NCBI GenBank assembly: GCA_034669145.1
Contig: JAXDNY010000060.1
Coordinates: 49,784 to 113,783 of the forward strand
From: PALSA-894 sp034669145
Lineage (GTDB): Bacteria; Pseudomonadota; Alphaproteobacteria; Rhizobiales; Xanthobacteraceae
Length of the DNA: 64,000 nt
Direction: 5' to 3'
Shown here: one piece after another, positions 51,387-60,251 of the stretch
How the letters are laid out: each line of letters begins with the position of its first letter
How positions within the stretch are numbered: position 1 is the stretch's first letter
The notes under the pieces: generated by a model
The model's input: only the letters and a program-made list of their open reading frames with translations
What the model was told of the DNA's origin: nothing
Database searches by the model: none
Translations under genes and position numbers: made by a program

Positions 51387-53837
51387 TTAACCCTTCAGCT
51401 TCGCGTTGGCCGGATCGTACGGCGCCTTGAGGCTCGCACGCACGGGAACGCGCTCGCCCGCGATGTCGATCTCGAAGCGTGCGGCAAGCCAGGCATCGTC
51501 GACGCGCGCGCCGGCGGTCGCCGCATAGCCGAGCGCCACAATGCCGCCGACGGTGTGACCGTAGGCCGCCGACGTCACTTCGCCCACCGGTTCGCCCTTA
51601 CGCAGGATGAGTTCGCCGCCATGCGCGATCGGCGTGTCAGGCGAGAGCGCGACGAAGCTCAGCAGCCGGCGCGCGGGTGGCTTGCCTTTCGCGGCGAGCA
51701 GCGCGTCGCGGCCGATGAAGTCGCCCTTGCCGAGTTTGACGGCGAAGCTCAAGCCAGCCTCGAACGGGTTATAGTCCGGCGTCAATTCGCGGCCCCATGC
51801 GCGATAGCCTTTCTCCAGCCGCAGGGATTCAAGTGCGTAGTAGCCGGCATTGCGCACGCCGAGGTCGCGCCCGGCCTCCATCAGGGCGTCATAGACGCCG
51901 CCGGCGTACTCGGTCGGGACATAGAGCTCGCAACCGAGTTCGCCGACATAAGTGCGGCGCGAAGCCCACACGTTTGGGCTGCCAATGGTGATCTCGCGGA
52001 TCGCACCGAATGGAAACGCCGCATCATCGAGCGGCGCCTTGGTGACTCGCGACAGGAGATCGCGTGCGCGCGGTCCCATCACCGCGATCACCGCGTAGGC
52101 TCCGGTCACCTCGGTCAGCTTCGCGTCCGCGCCCTTCGGCAGATGCCGCCTGATCCAGTCGGCGTCCCGTGTCGTCTGCGCCGTGCCGGTGACCAGCAGG
52201 AAGCGGTCGGCGGCCAGACGCGCGACGGTGAGATCGCTCTCGTACGTGCCGCGCGCATTGAGCAGGCCGGTATAGACGGTGGTGCCCGCCGGCACAGCGA
52301 CATCGTTGGCGCAAAGATACTGCAGCGCGGCTTCGGCATCGCGCCCCTGCACCAGGAACTTCGAGAACGACGTGAGATCGGTGATCGTCACCGCGTCGCG
52401 CGTCGCCTTGTGCTCGGCGGCCGCGTAGGGGAACCAGTTCTGCCGCTCCCAGGAGTAGTCGATGCGTGCGTCGGCGCGCGTGGGCGCAAAGAAATTCGGC
52501 CGCTCCCAGCCCATCTTGGAGCCGAACAGCGCGTGCTGCGCAGCGAGCCGGCCGTACAGCGGAGATTTGCGCAGCGGCCGCGCTGACATCAGCTCGCGGT
52601 TCGGCCACGGCATCATGTAATGCAGGCCGAGCACTTCGCTCACGCGCTCCTTCAGGAAGCTGTCGTTGTCGTGGAAGCGCGCGAAGCGGCGAATGTCGAC
52701 CGGCCACAGGTCGAGCGTGGGCTCGCCCTGCACGATCCATTCGGCGAGCGCGCGCCCTGCCCCGCCGCCCGACGCGATGCCGATCGAGTTGAAGCCCGCC
52801 GCGACAAAGAAATTTTTCAGCTCCGGCGCCTCGCCCATGATGAAATTGTTGTCGGGTGTAAAACTCTCCGGCCCGTTCATGAAGGTCTTGATCTCGGCGG
52901 TCTCGAGCGCGGGAAGGCGAATGAGCGCGTTCTCCATCAGGATCTGGAACTGATCCCAGTCGTCCGGGAGCATGCCGAACTCGAAGTTTTCCGGAATACC
53001 GTCCATGGCCCAGGGCTTGGCGACCGGCTCGAAGCCGCCCATCAGCAGGCCGCCGACCTCTTCCTTCACGTAGATGTAGCCGTCCGGATCGCGCAACACC
53101 GGCAGGTCCGGATGCACGCCGTCGATGCGGCCGGTGACGATGTACATGTGCTCGGCCGAATGCAGCGGGACCGTCACGCCCGCCATGCGGCCGAGTTGCT
53201 TGGCCCATTGGCCCGCGCAATTGATGACCACTTCGGCCTTGATGTCGCCGCGCGCGGTGGCGACGCCGGTCGCCACGCCGTTCTTCTGATGGATCGCGGT
53301 GACGCGCGTCTGCTCGACGATGCGCGCTCCGCCCATGCGCGCGCCACGCGCGAGCGCCTGCGTCACGTCGGCGGGATTGACTTTGGCGTCCTCCGGCAGC
53401 CACAGCGCGCCGAGCAAATCGTCGGTGCGCATCACCGGATACTTGCGGGCGGCTTCCTCGATGGAGACGATCTCGCACGCCACGCCCTGCGCACGCGCCG
53501 CCGACGCGATGCGCCGGAACAGCGTGACGCGCTCCGGCGTACGCGCCACCAGGATCGAGCCGCATTGCTTCCAGCCGGTCGCCTGCCCGGTCTCGGCTTC
53601 GAGTTTCTGGTAGAGCTCCGCCGAGTACTGCACCAGCCGCGTCATGTTCTGGTGTGCGCGTAACTGCCCGACCAGTCCCGCCGCATGCCAGGTGGTGCCG
53701 CAGGTCAGCCGGCCCTGCTCCAGCAGCACCACGTCCCGCCAGCCGAGCTTGGTCAGATGGTAGGCAACCGAGCAGCCGACCACGCCGCCGCCGATGACGA
53801 CCGCGCGGGCGCTGTCGGGAAAAGTGAGCGAGGTCAT
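51387..53837 (-). CDS. Dimethylglycine/sarcosine dehydrogenase-like FAD-GcvT fusion
   Basis: 816 residues. An FAD domain (about 8-385) has VIGGGVVGCSVAYHLTKLG and TTWHAAGLVGQLRAHQN, where His51 matches the covalent-FAD His of dimethylglycine dehydrogenase. FAO_M linker (about 385-440) and a GcvT-like folate domain (about 445-815: GREL-type TPDYNPFEAGL, ASRRTYVGELGCELYVP, SAAYGHTVGGIVALGYA) follow. The family oxidises N-methyl groups of amines and passes formaldehyde to tetrahydrofolate. Its N-terminal block is very similar to the FAD enzyme of the phosphonate run. A 19-base element shared with phnW lies 41-60 bases upstream, next to the deoR stop. The substrate could be N-methyl-AEP, sarcosine or dimethylglycine. 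Confidence 0.85.
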   Translation of the reverse strand: MTSLTFPDSARAVVIGGGVVGCSVAYHLTKLGWRDVVLLEQGRLTCGTTWHAAGLVGQLRAHQNMTRLVQYSAELYQKLEAETGQATGWKQCGSILVARTPERVTLFRRIASAARAQGVACEIVSIEEAARKYPVMRTDDLLGALWLPEDAKVNPADVTQALARGARMGGARIVEQTRVTAIHQKNGVATGVATARGDIKAEVVINCAGQWAKQLGRMAGVTVPLHSAEHMYIVTGRIDGVHPDLPVLRDPDGYIYVKEEVGGLLMGGFEPVAKPWAMDGIPENFEFGMLPDDWDQFQILMENALIRLPALETAEIKTFMNGPESFTPDNNFIMGEAPELKNFFVAAGFNSIGIASGGGAGRALAEWIVQGEPTLDLWPVDIRRFARFHDNDSFLKERVSEVLGLHYMMPWPNRELMSARPLRKSPLYGRLAAQHALFGSKMGWERPNFFAPTRADARIDYSWERQNWFPYAAAEHKATRDAVTITDLTSFSKFLVQGRDAEAALQYLCANDVAVPAGTTVYTGLLNARGTYESDLTVARLAADRFLLVTGTAQTTRDADWIRRHLPKGADAKLTEVTGAYAVIAVMGPRARDLLSRVTKAPLDDAAFPFGAIREITIGSPNVWASRRTYVGELGCELYVPTEYAGGVYDALMEAGRDLGVRNAGYYALESLRLEKGYRAWGRELTPDYNPFEAGLSFAVKLGKGDFIGRDALLAAKGKPPARRLLSFVALSPDTPIAHGGELILRKGEPVGEVTSAAYGHTVGGIVALGYAATAGARVDDAWLAARFEIDIAGERVPVRASLKAPYDPANAKLKG

Positions 53838-53878
53838 TCGAGAGGCAGGCTCAAAATGATGTCGTCTGCCAGCTATAG

Positions 53879-53897
53879 CAACATAATCTCACAAATT
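53879..53897 (-). promoter_or_regulatory. Second copy of the phnW-type element
   Basis: On the minus strand AATTTGTGAGATTATGTTG differs at two of 19 positions from the copy upstream of phnW, in the same orientation to the downstream gene. It lies between the deoR stop and the FAD-GcvT start. Confidence 0.55.
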
Positions 53898-53904
53898 ACC
53901 AACT

Positions 53905-54669
53905 TTATTTTGCGACAATGATATCCCAGCCGAGGCCGGCCCAGATGGCCGCGAGCGCCCGGTCCGGCAGGCGGTCGACGATGACGCCCGCGCACTTGTC
54001 CATATTGGGCACCCGGAACGGCGTGCGGCGGGTGAATTTGGTCTGGTCCGCCAGCAGATAGGCGCGGCCGGCCAGGATCATTTTTCCGCGCGTTTCGGCG
54101 TTGGTGATCGAGTAGTCGGTCATCCCGCCATCCTCGGCGAAGCCGCCGACGCCGATGAATGCGATGTCCGCGCGCACGCTGTCGATGCCGGTCGCCGCGC
54201 CGGTACCGAATGTCGCCTCGTCGTTGCTGTCGATCTCGCCGCCGAGCATGATGACGCGATTACCCGAGACGCGGCAGAGCGTCACCGCATGATTGAGCGA
54301 GTTGGTGAAGATCGTCAGGCCCGGGCGGCCAACCAGTTCCTGCGTCAGCGCCGCGGTCGTGGTGCCGGAATCGATCAGCACGGAGCCCGCATCCGCCACC
54401 ATGCGGGCCGCCTCGCGCGCGATCGCGGTCTTGCCTTCGGCGTTCTCCTCGCCGCGTTGCGCGATCGACGGCTCCATCATGCCGCGCCGCGCCGCGCCGC
54501 CATGGACCACGTCGAGATGACCGTTGTCGGCGAGCAGTTTCAGATCGCGCCGGATGGTTTCGTGCGAGACGCCGAAGATACCCGCAAGTTCGCCGACGCT
54601 GACCGAACCGGCTGCGCGCAGACGCTGCACGATCTCGTTATGGCGGCGAACCGCGAGCGGCCGAACCAT
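53905..54669 (-). CDS. DeoR-family transcriptional regulator
   Basis: 254 residues. The N-terminal winged helix (about 5-60) holds RRHNEIVQRLRAAGSVSVGELAGIFGVSHETIRRDLKLL (reported in parts) and DVVHGGAARRG. The C-terminal DeoR sensor domain (about 75-240) includes DSGTTTAALTQEL, FTNSLNHAVTLC and LADQTKFTRRTPF, with a phosphate-sugar-type pocket. DeoR proteins usually respond to phosphorylated metabolites and repress nearby operons. The gene is directly upstream of the FAD-GcvT gene and on the same strand, and that gene has an operator-like element shared with phnW. A regulatory role in amine or phosphonate catabolism is inferred. Confidence 0.85.
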   Translation of the reverse strand: MVRPLAVRRHNEIVQRLRAAGSVSVGELAGIFGVSHETIRRDLKLLADNGHLDVVHGGAARRGMMEPSIAQRGEENAEGKTAIAREAARMVADAGSVLIDSGTTTAALTQELVGRPGLTIFTNSLNHAVTLCRVSGNRVIMLGGEIDSNDEATFGTGAATGIDSVRADIAFIGVGGFAEDGGMTDYSITNAETRGKMILAGRAYLLADQTKFTRRTPFRVPNMDKCAGVIVDRLPDRALAAIWAGLGWDIIVAK

Positions 54670-54790
54670 GGTTGCCCCGCAAATCAGATTCGCCAATTTG
54701 AAGGGAGGCGGCGGGGAATAACAAGGCCTGCGGAGCGATTTGCAAACAGCAGTTCCGCCGTAACGCCTGGTTCTGCATCGTGAAAAGCGC

Positions 54791-56053
54791 CTAGCGTGGC
54801 CGCGTGTGGCGCTCGGCCAAGCCGCGGTCGTAGTCGAGCACGGCCTGCAGCAGCACCTGCGCGCCGGCCGCGCACTGTTCCCTCGAGGTGAATTCCGCCT
54901 CGTTGTGGCTGATGCCATCGCGGCACGGGACGAAAATCATCGCGGTCGGGGCGACGCGAGAAACATATGCCGCGTCGTGGCCGGCGCCGGAAATAATCTC
55001 CTGCGCCGAATAGCCGCTCAGCGCCGCGGCGCGGCGGACCGAGGCGACGCATTCGGCGTCGAAGCGGACCGGCGGCTGGTCCCAGATCCGCGCCGACGTC
55101 ACGGCGAGACCGAGCGGATCGCAGATTTCGCGCAGGGAACTTGTGTACTCGGCTTCGAGCCGGTCGAGCACGGCCGCCTCCGGGTGCCGCAGGTCGACGC
55201 AGAAGAACACTTCGCCCGGCACCACGTTGCGTGAATTCGGCCGCACCTCCATCAGGCCGACGGCGCCAAGCCCGGACGGTGCGTGGGCTTGCGCGATCGC
55301 CTCGATGCGGTCGACCAGGCGCGCGGCCCCAAGCAAAGCATTCTTGCGCAGCCGCATCGGAGTAGCGCCAGTGTGAGCGGACTCGCCCGTCACGGTCACC
55401 TCGTACCAGCGCATACCCTGCACGCCGGTGACGATGCCGATGTCTTTCGTTTCGGCTTCGAGGATCGGCCCCTGCTCGATATGCAGTTCGAAGAAGGCCG
55501 AGAGCGGATGCTGCCCGCACGCCTCCGATCCGCGATAGCCGATGGTATCGAGCGCCGCGCCAAACGTCGTGCCCGCGCGATCCTCGCGCGACATCGCCCA
55601 ATCGTGGGTGAACGCGCCCGCGAACACACCCGAGGCGACCATCGCGGGGGCGAAGCGCGAGCCCTCCTCGTTGGTCCAGTTGATGACCTCGATCGGCGCG
55701 AACGTCTCATAGCCCGCCTGCACCAGGGTGCGCAGCGCTTCAAGAGCGCCGAGCACGCCAAGCACGCCGTCGAACTTGCCGCCGGTCGGCTGGGTGTCGA
55801 GATGGCTGCCCATCGCGATCGGCGCAATGTCATTTCGCTGTCCCGGACGGCGCGCGAACATCGCGCCCATGTCGTCGACCGTCACGACGCAGCCGAGCGC
55901 CTCGCAACGCGCGCGAAACCAGTCGCGTACTTGCCGGTCGAGATCGGTCAGCGTGAGGCGGCAGATGCCGCCCTTGGACGTGCCGCCGATCGCGGCGGTC
56001 TCCATCAACTCGCCCCAGAGCCGCTCGGCATCGATCACGAGGTTTTGCATCAT
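54791..56053 (-). CDS. M20 amidase/hydantoinase-family carbamoyl-amino-acid hydrolase
   Basis: 420 residues (Met1 or Met2). Zinc motifs: MGSHLDTQPTGGKFDG, NWTNEEGSRFAPAM, FFELHIEQGPILE and late SGAGHDAAYVSRV, all typical of N-carbamoyl-L-amino-acid hydrolase, beta-ureidopropionase and allantoate amidohydrolase. The lid domain has SAHTGATPMRLRKNALLGAARL. It removes a carbamoyl (or allantoate ureido) group with release of CO2 and ammonia in the cytosol. Substrate is not settled by sequence. It lies 24 bases downstream of the ene-reductase gene on the same strand, which suggests co-transcription and a role in pyrimidine or ureide turnover. Confidence 0.85.
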   Translation of the reverse strand: MMQNLVIDAERLWGELMETAAIGGTSKGGICRLTLTDLDRQVRDWFRARCEALGCVVTVDDMGAMFARRPGQRNDIAPIAMGSHLDTQPTGGKFDGVLGVLGALEALRTLVQAGYETFAPIEVINWTNEEGSRFAPAMVASGVFAGAFTHDWAMSREDRAGTTFGAALDTIGYRGSEACGQHPLSAFFELHIEQGPILEAETKDIGIVTGVQGMRWYEVTVTGESAHTGATPMRLRKNALLGAARLVDRIEAIAQAHAPSGLGAVGLMEVRPNSRNVVPGEVFFCVDLRHPEAAVLDRLEAEYTSSLREICDPLGLAVTSARIWDQPPVRFDAECVASVRRAAALSGYSAQEIISGAGHDAAYVSRVAPTAMIFVPCRDGISHNEAEFTSREQCAAGAQVLLQAVLDYDRGLAERHTRPR

Positions 56054-56077
56054 CCATCCCCGCGATCAGCGATCACA

Positions 56078-57187
56078 TCAGGCGGCGTTGTCGCGATAGG
56101 ACGCGCCGGGCCAAAGCTTCGGGGCGGCGCGCAGATATTGCTTCGGCCGCGCGACGTCGGCGCCAAGCTCCTTCGCGGCGATCCAGGCCCAGTGCGGGTC
56201 TTCCAGCATGGCGCGGCCGAGCGCGACCATGTCGGCCTTGCCGCCAGCGACAATCTCCTCGGCTTGCTTTGGCGTCGCGATCAGGCCGACGACGCTCGTC
56301 GCGATGCCGGTCTCGCGCTTGATCTGCTCGGCGATCGGTACGTTGTAGCCGGGCGTGGTCGGTGTGCGTACCTCCGAGGTGACGCCGCCCGAAGACACGT
56401 CGACGAAGTCGAGGCCGCTGTCCTTCATGGCGCTGACCCATTTCACCGCGTCGTCGGCGGTCAGGCCCCCATCTATCCAGTCGACCGCCGAGATGCGCGC
56501 GCCGAGCGGATAATCCTTCGGCACGACGGCGCGGATCGCGCGCACCACCTCGAGTGAAAACTTCATGCGGCCGTTGAGATCGCCGCCATACGCGTCGTTG
56601 CGCCGATTCGAGATCGGAGAGGTGAACGCATGGATCAGATAGCCATGCGCCATGTGCAGCTGGATCGTGTCGAACCCGACGCGTAGCGCGCGCTTCGCGC
56701 CGTCGACATAGGCATCGCGCACAATCGCGATGTCTTCCTCGGTCATCTGGCGCGGGGGGGGCCAGTTGGGGCCGAATGGAATCGCGGACGGCCCGATCGT
56801 CTCCCATGGATCCTGGCCGGGCTTGAGCCCCTGCCCGCCGTCCCACGGCGGTGCCGACGATGCCTTGCGTCCCGCGTGAGCGATCTGGATGCCGAACTTC
56901 GCGGTGCCGATGCGCTTGCAATGCGCGATGACGCGCGCGAACGCCGCCTCGCAATCGTCCGAATATATGCCGACGCAGCCATGCGTGATGCGGCCGCGCC
57001 GCTCCACATCGGTCATCTCGACAAAGACGAGCCCCGCGCCGGAATTCGCCAGCATGCCGAGATGCGTCATGTGCCAGTCGCCGATCACGCCATCGGCGGC
57101 GCTGTACTGGCACATCGGCGCGACGTTGATGCGGTTGGCAAGCTCAAGGCCATTGATCTTGTACGGCGAGAAAAGCGCGCTGGTCAT
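56078..57187 (-). CDS. YqjM-type NADH:flavin oxidoreductase (old yellow enzyme family)
   Basis: 369 residues, single TIM barrel with FMN. Cys25 in NVAPMCQYSA is the residue that tunes the flavin in the YqjM class. GIQIAHAGRKASSAPPWDGG, the RxxHA-like and QLHMAHGYLIHAFTSPISNRR block and SSGG near 270 match. It reduces activated C=C bonds (enones, maleimides, nitro compounds) with NAD(P)H; physiological substrate is unknown. The gene precedes the carbamoyl-amino-acid hydrolase by 24 bases. It may act in detoxification or pyrimidine catabolism, but neither is shown. Confidence 0.87.
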   Translation of the reverse strand: MTSALFSPYKINGLELANRINVAPMCQYSAADGVIGDWHMTHLGMLANSGAGLVFVEMTDVERRGRITHGCVGIYSDDCEAAFARVIAHCKRIGTAKFGIQIAHAGRKASSAPPWDGGQGLKPGQDPWETIGPSAIPFGPNWPPPRQMTEEDIAIVRDAYVDGAKRALRVGFDTIQLHMAHGYLIHAFTSPISNRRNDAYGGDLNGRMKFSLEVVRAIRAVVPKDYPLGARISAVDWIDGGLTADDAVKWVSAMKDSGLDFVDVSSGGVTSEVRTPTTPGYNVPIAEQIKRETGIATSVVGLIATPKQAEEIVAGGKADMVALGRAMLEDPHWAWIAAKELGADVARPKQYLRAAPKLWPGASYRDNAA

Positions 57188-57251
57188 GAATGATGCTCGA
57201 TGGTGGGAAAGCCAGGGAAGGAAGCGCGTTATAGATGGCTGCGAGGCCCGT

Positions 57252-58409
57252 TCAAGTCAATCGCGCGACCGCCAGCGCCAGCGTCTGCGCGCGCGGGACG
57301 AGGGAATCGACCACGAGATATTCTTCCGGCGTGTGCGCCCTGCCGCCGACCGGACCGACCGCGCAGATCGTCGCCGTGCCAACCCCCGACGTGAAGCCGG
57401 AATCCGCGCAGCCGCCGGCGAATTCGCCTTCGATCTTGAGATCGACGTCTCTCGCGCACGACGCGTAGTGGTCGAACAGCCGCCTGTTCTCAGGGCCTTC
57501 GACCAGCGGCTTGAACTCGCCCTTGATCTCAAGCGTCGCGCTGGTTCCCAGCACCTGGGCTACCTCGACGATGCGTGTGATTTTCGCCATCGCGTCCTCG
57601 CGATCGGGCGGCGTGACGTAACGCAGATCGATCTCGCACGTCGCCCACGGCGCGACGGTGTTGACGGTTTGCCCGCCCGAGACGAGCCCGACATTGACGG
57701 TCGTGCCCTTGGTGAGATCCGTGATGGCGTGCAGCGCGGTGATCTTGCGCGCCAGTTCCTCGATCGCCGAGATGCCCTCGCTGAAGTTGCCGCCGGAGTG
57801 CGCGGCCTTGCCGGTAATCTCCATTTTCATGAACACGCCACCCTTGCGGCCGGTCACCACGTTGCCGCTCGGCCGCCCCGGCTCGGAGTTGAACACCGCG
57901 CGGGCGCGCCGCGCCTCCGCCTCGATGATCGGGCGGCAGGCGGGCGAGCCGATCTCCTCGTCCGAGGTGAACAGGCCGACCAGCGGGGCAGGCGCGCCGC
58001 CGAATTTCTGGAATGCCGCGAGCACGAACGCATTCATCACCAGCCCGGCCTTCATGTCGGCCACGCCGGGGCCGTAGGCGTTGCCGTTCTCGATACGGAA
58101 CGGGCGGCGGGTCGGCTCGCCCTTGGGAAACACGGTGTCGCGATGGCCCATCAGCATGATCGCTGAGTTCGACGGACCTCCGACCGTCGCGCGCAGCGCA
58201 TCGCCGAATTTCTCGTTCGCGATCGTCTCGCAGGCGATGTTCTGTTCCTCGAGAAATTTGCGTAAGCGCGCGCCGACCGCGTCAACGCCCGCCTTGTCAT
58301 ACGAGCCGCCGTCGATGTTCACGATCTCCTCGAGCAGCGAGAGCATCGCGCCCTTCTGGCCGCCCAGCCATTCGACCACAGCCTTCTCGCCCTGCGCGCC
58401 AGACGTCAT
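57252..58409 (-). CDS. M20 family glutamate-carboxypeptidase (CPG2)-like peptidase
   Basis: 385 residues from Met 58409, chosen for the AGGAGC site; a Met 12 codons upstream lacks one. Zinc and catalytic motifs: LMGHRDTVFPKGEP, GPGVADMKAGL, FTSDEEIGSPACRP, and a late GGCADSGFTSGVGTATICAVGPVGG block. The dimerisation lid is ITGKAAHSGGNFSEGISAIEELAR. It lacks an evident signal peptide, unlike secreted CPG2, so it is probably cytosolic. It cleaves C-terminal glutamate or related acyl-amino acids. The gene lies 64 bases upstream of the ene-reductase on the same strand and is divergent from the Spy-like gene. Confidence 0.84.
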   Translation of the reverse strand: MTSGAQGEKAVVEWLGGQKGAMLSLLEEIVNIDGGSYDKAGVDAVGARLRKFLEEQNIACETIANEKFGDALRATVGGPSNSAIMLMGHRDTVFPKGEPTRRPFRIENGNAYGPGVADMKAGLVMNAFVLAAFQKFGGAPAPLVGLFTSDEEIGSPACRPIIEAEARRARAVFNSEPGRPSGNVVTGRKGGVFMKMEITGKAAHSGGNFSEGISAIEELARKITALHAITDLTKGTTVNVGLVSGGQTVNTVAPWATCEIDLRYVTPPDREDAMAKITRIVEVAQVLGTSATLEIKGEFKPLVEGPENRRLFDHYASCARDVDLKIEGEFAGGCADSGFTSGVGTATICAVGPVGGRAHTPEEYLVVDSLVPRAQTLALAVARLT

Positions 58410-58565
58410 GAACAGCTCCTGAATGGTTCGACTTTGCCGATACATATGACGGGAATTTCATGTTGTGGCGAGAGCGAAGCGCCTTCATTCCGCCCCAGGA
58501 TGGATTGAGAATTTTGCATGGGAGCGAGGCAGTTCGCGGCGCGATTGCCGCTTCGGAGGATATCC

Positions 58566-59351
58566 ATGCTCAAGCCAGTTTTGTGCGCGGCCGCGCTTGC
58601 CGCCGTCGTTGCATTTCCCGCCATGGCGCAGCCATCTCCGCAAGGCGACACGCCTTCGGCGGGACCCGCCGCTCCCGGCCCGCAGTCCGAGCGTGACGGC
58701 CGTGGAGGCGGCTGGCGCGGATATCCGGAAGGCCGCTATTCGGACGAAAATGGCCCGGGCCGGCGCTGGCGCCGAGGGGACGAGGGGCGGCGCGATGGCG
58801 ACGATGGTCCGCGCCGCTGGCATGAACGCCGCTTCGGCGGGCCGCGCGAGGGCATGATGCCGCCGATGATGGAGCACGGTGTGATGCTGCGGCCGTTCGG
58901 GATGGCCCATGTCTGCGGGCCGGACGGCGGGCGGATGGGCGAAATGATGATGGAGCGCGTCGAACGCGCGACGCAGCCGACGTCCGAGCAGCGCGCCGGC
59001 TTCGACAAGCTCAAGGAAGCGACCGGCAAGGCCGGCGAGATCATGCGCGGCGCATGCACGACGGAGCGGCCGGTGACGCCAACCGGACGGCTCGCGGCAG
59101 CCGAGAAGCGTCTCGCCGCGATGCTCGAAGCCGTTCGCACCGTGCGGCCCGCGATGGATGCCTACTACAGCTCGCTGACCGACGAACAGAAAGCGCGGCT
59201 CACGCTCGCGCAGCCGCATATGGGGCGCGGCGGCATGGGCGAGCGCTGGCGCGAACGGATGCACAGATGGCGCGAGCGCACCGATCTCGGGACGCCGCGC
59301 GGCGACCGCACGCCGAATGATCAGAAGCCGGGCGAGCCGGAGAGGCTGTAG
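58566..59351 (+). CDS. Spy/CpxP-like periplasmic LTxxQ protein
   Basis: 261 residues from Met 58566, with a GGAGG site. A signal peptide (MLKPVLCAAALAAVVAFPAMAQ, given in parts as MLKPVL..AMAQ) is followed by a Gly/Arg/Asp/Glu-rich, low-complexity linker (about 30-110). The C-terminal helical part includes PTSEQRAGFDKLKEATGKAG and SLTDEQKARLTL, two LTxxQ-type motifs. A Met-rich stretch (GMMPPMMEHGVM, MGEMMM) could bind copper. Spy-type proteins are periplasmic chaperones induced by envelope stress. It is monocistronic here. Convergent with the ABC permease gene, whose stop is three bases away. Confidence 0.78.
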   Translation: MLKPVLCAAALAAVVAFPAMAQPSPQGDTPSAGPAAPGPQSERDGRGGGWRGYPEGRYSDENGPGRRWRRGDEGRRDGDDGPRRWHERRFGGPREGMMPPMMEHGVMLRPFGMAHVCGPDGGRMGEMMMERVERATQPTSEQRAGFDKLKEATGKAGEIMRGACTTERPVTPTGRLAAAEKRLAAMLEAVRTVRPAMDAYYSSLTDEQKARLTLAQPHMGRGGMGERWRERMHRWRERTDLGTPRGDRTPNDQKPGEPERL

Positions 59352-59354
59352 CGG

Positions 59355-60251
59355 CTAGCGCTCTTTGGGATCGAGCGCGTCGCGCAGCCCGTCGCCGACC
59401 AGATTGAATGACAGCACGGTCACGAAAATCGCGAGTCCCGGCCAGATCGCCATCCAGGATGCGGTGGTCAGGAAGCGCTGCGCCGAGTTGAGCATCGAGC
59501 CCCATGAGGGCGCGGGCGGCTGCTGTCCCAATCCGAGGAAGGACAGCGCGGCCTCCGCAATGATGGCGATGGCAATCGACAGCGTTCCCTGCACCAGCAG
59601 CGCGGGCAAGATGTTCGGCAGGATGTGGAACAGCGCGATGCGCCAGCGCGGATTGCCGATGGCGCGCGCGGCCTCGACGTAATCTTCCACCTTCACGGCC
59701 ATCACCTGCCCGCGCGTCAGGCGGATGAATATGGGAGTTGTGGTGACGCCGATGGCGATCATGGCGTTGGTGAGACTGGGGCCGAGGAACGCCGCGAGTG
59801 CGATCGCCAGAATGAGGAACGGCACGGCCAGCATCGCGTCGGTGATACGCGACAGCAGCGCATCGACCCAGCCGCCGAGATAGCCCGAGATCAGCCCGAG
59901 CGGGACGCCGACCGAAACCGCAATCGCCACCGAGATCACACCCGCGAGCAGCGAGGCACGCGCACCGTAGATCACGCGCGCCAGCACGTCGCGGCCGACA
60001 TCGTCGGTGCCGAGCCAGTGCAGCGCGGACGGCGCCTTGCGCACCGAGGTCCAGCTTTGCGCCGCCGGATCGAATGGCGAGATCAATGGCGCAAAGATTG
60101 CGACAAAAACGAACAATGCGATCACGATCAGGCCGACCACCGCGCCCTTGCGGCGCTTGAGGCGGCGCAGCGCACGCCGCATCGGGCTCTCGATGGTCTC
60201 GTCGGCGCGCCGTTCGAGCAAGGCGCTATCGTAGGGAACGTCCGCCATCAT
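59355..60251 (-). CDS. Peptide/nickel-type ABC transporter permease (DppC-like)
   Basis: 298 residues. A basic N-terminal stretch (RRALRRLKRRKGAVVGLIVIALFVFVAIF) leads to six helices. The EAA loop is EAARAIGNPRWRIALFHILPN (about 205-225). FLGTDDVGRDVLARVIYGARASLL-type sequence (LGTDDVGRDVL here) is the DppC signature. It forms the inner-membrane channel with DppB and two ATPases. The ATG (60251) overlaps the dppB stop, so the two subunits are coupled. Substrate is peptide-like or other small molecules, not determined. Confidence 0.87.
   Translation of the reverse strand: MMADVPYDSALLERRADETIESPMRRALRRLKRRKGAVVGLIVIALFVFVAIFAPLISPFDPAAQSWTSVRKAPSALHWLGTDDVGRDVLARVIYGARASLLAGVISVAIAVSVGVPLGLISGYLGGWVDALLSRITDAMLAVPFLILAIALAAFLGPSLTNAMIAIGVTTTPIFIRLTRGQVMAVKVEDYVEAARAIGNPRWRIALFHILPNILPALLVQGTLSIAIAIIAEAALSFLGLGQQPPAPSWGSMLNSAQRFLTTASWMAIWPGLAIFVTVLSFNLVGDGLRDALDPKER

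Noticed and set aside
50466..52586. Open frame of 706 codons on the plus strand
   Set aside because: It runs antisense to the DMT transporter and FAD-GcvT genes, with low-complexity Arg/Asp/His-rich translation and no motif.
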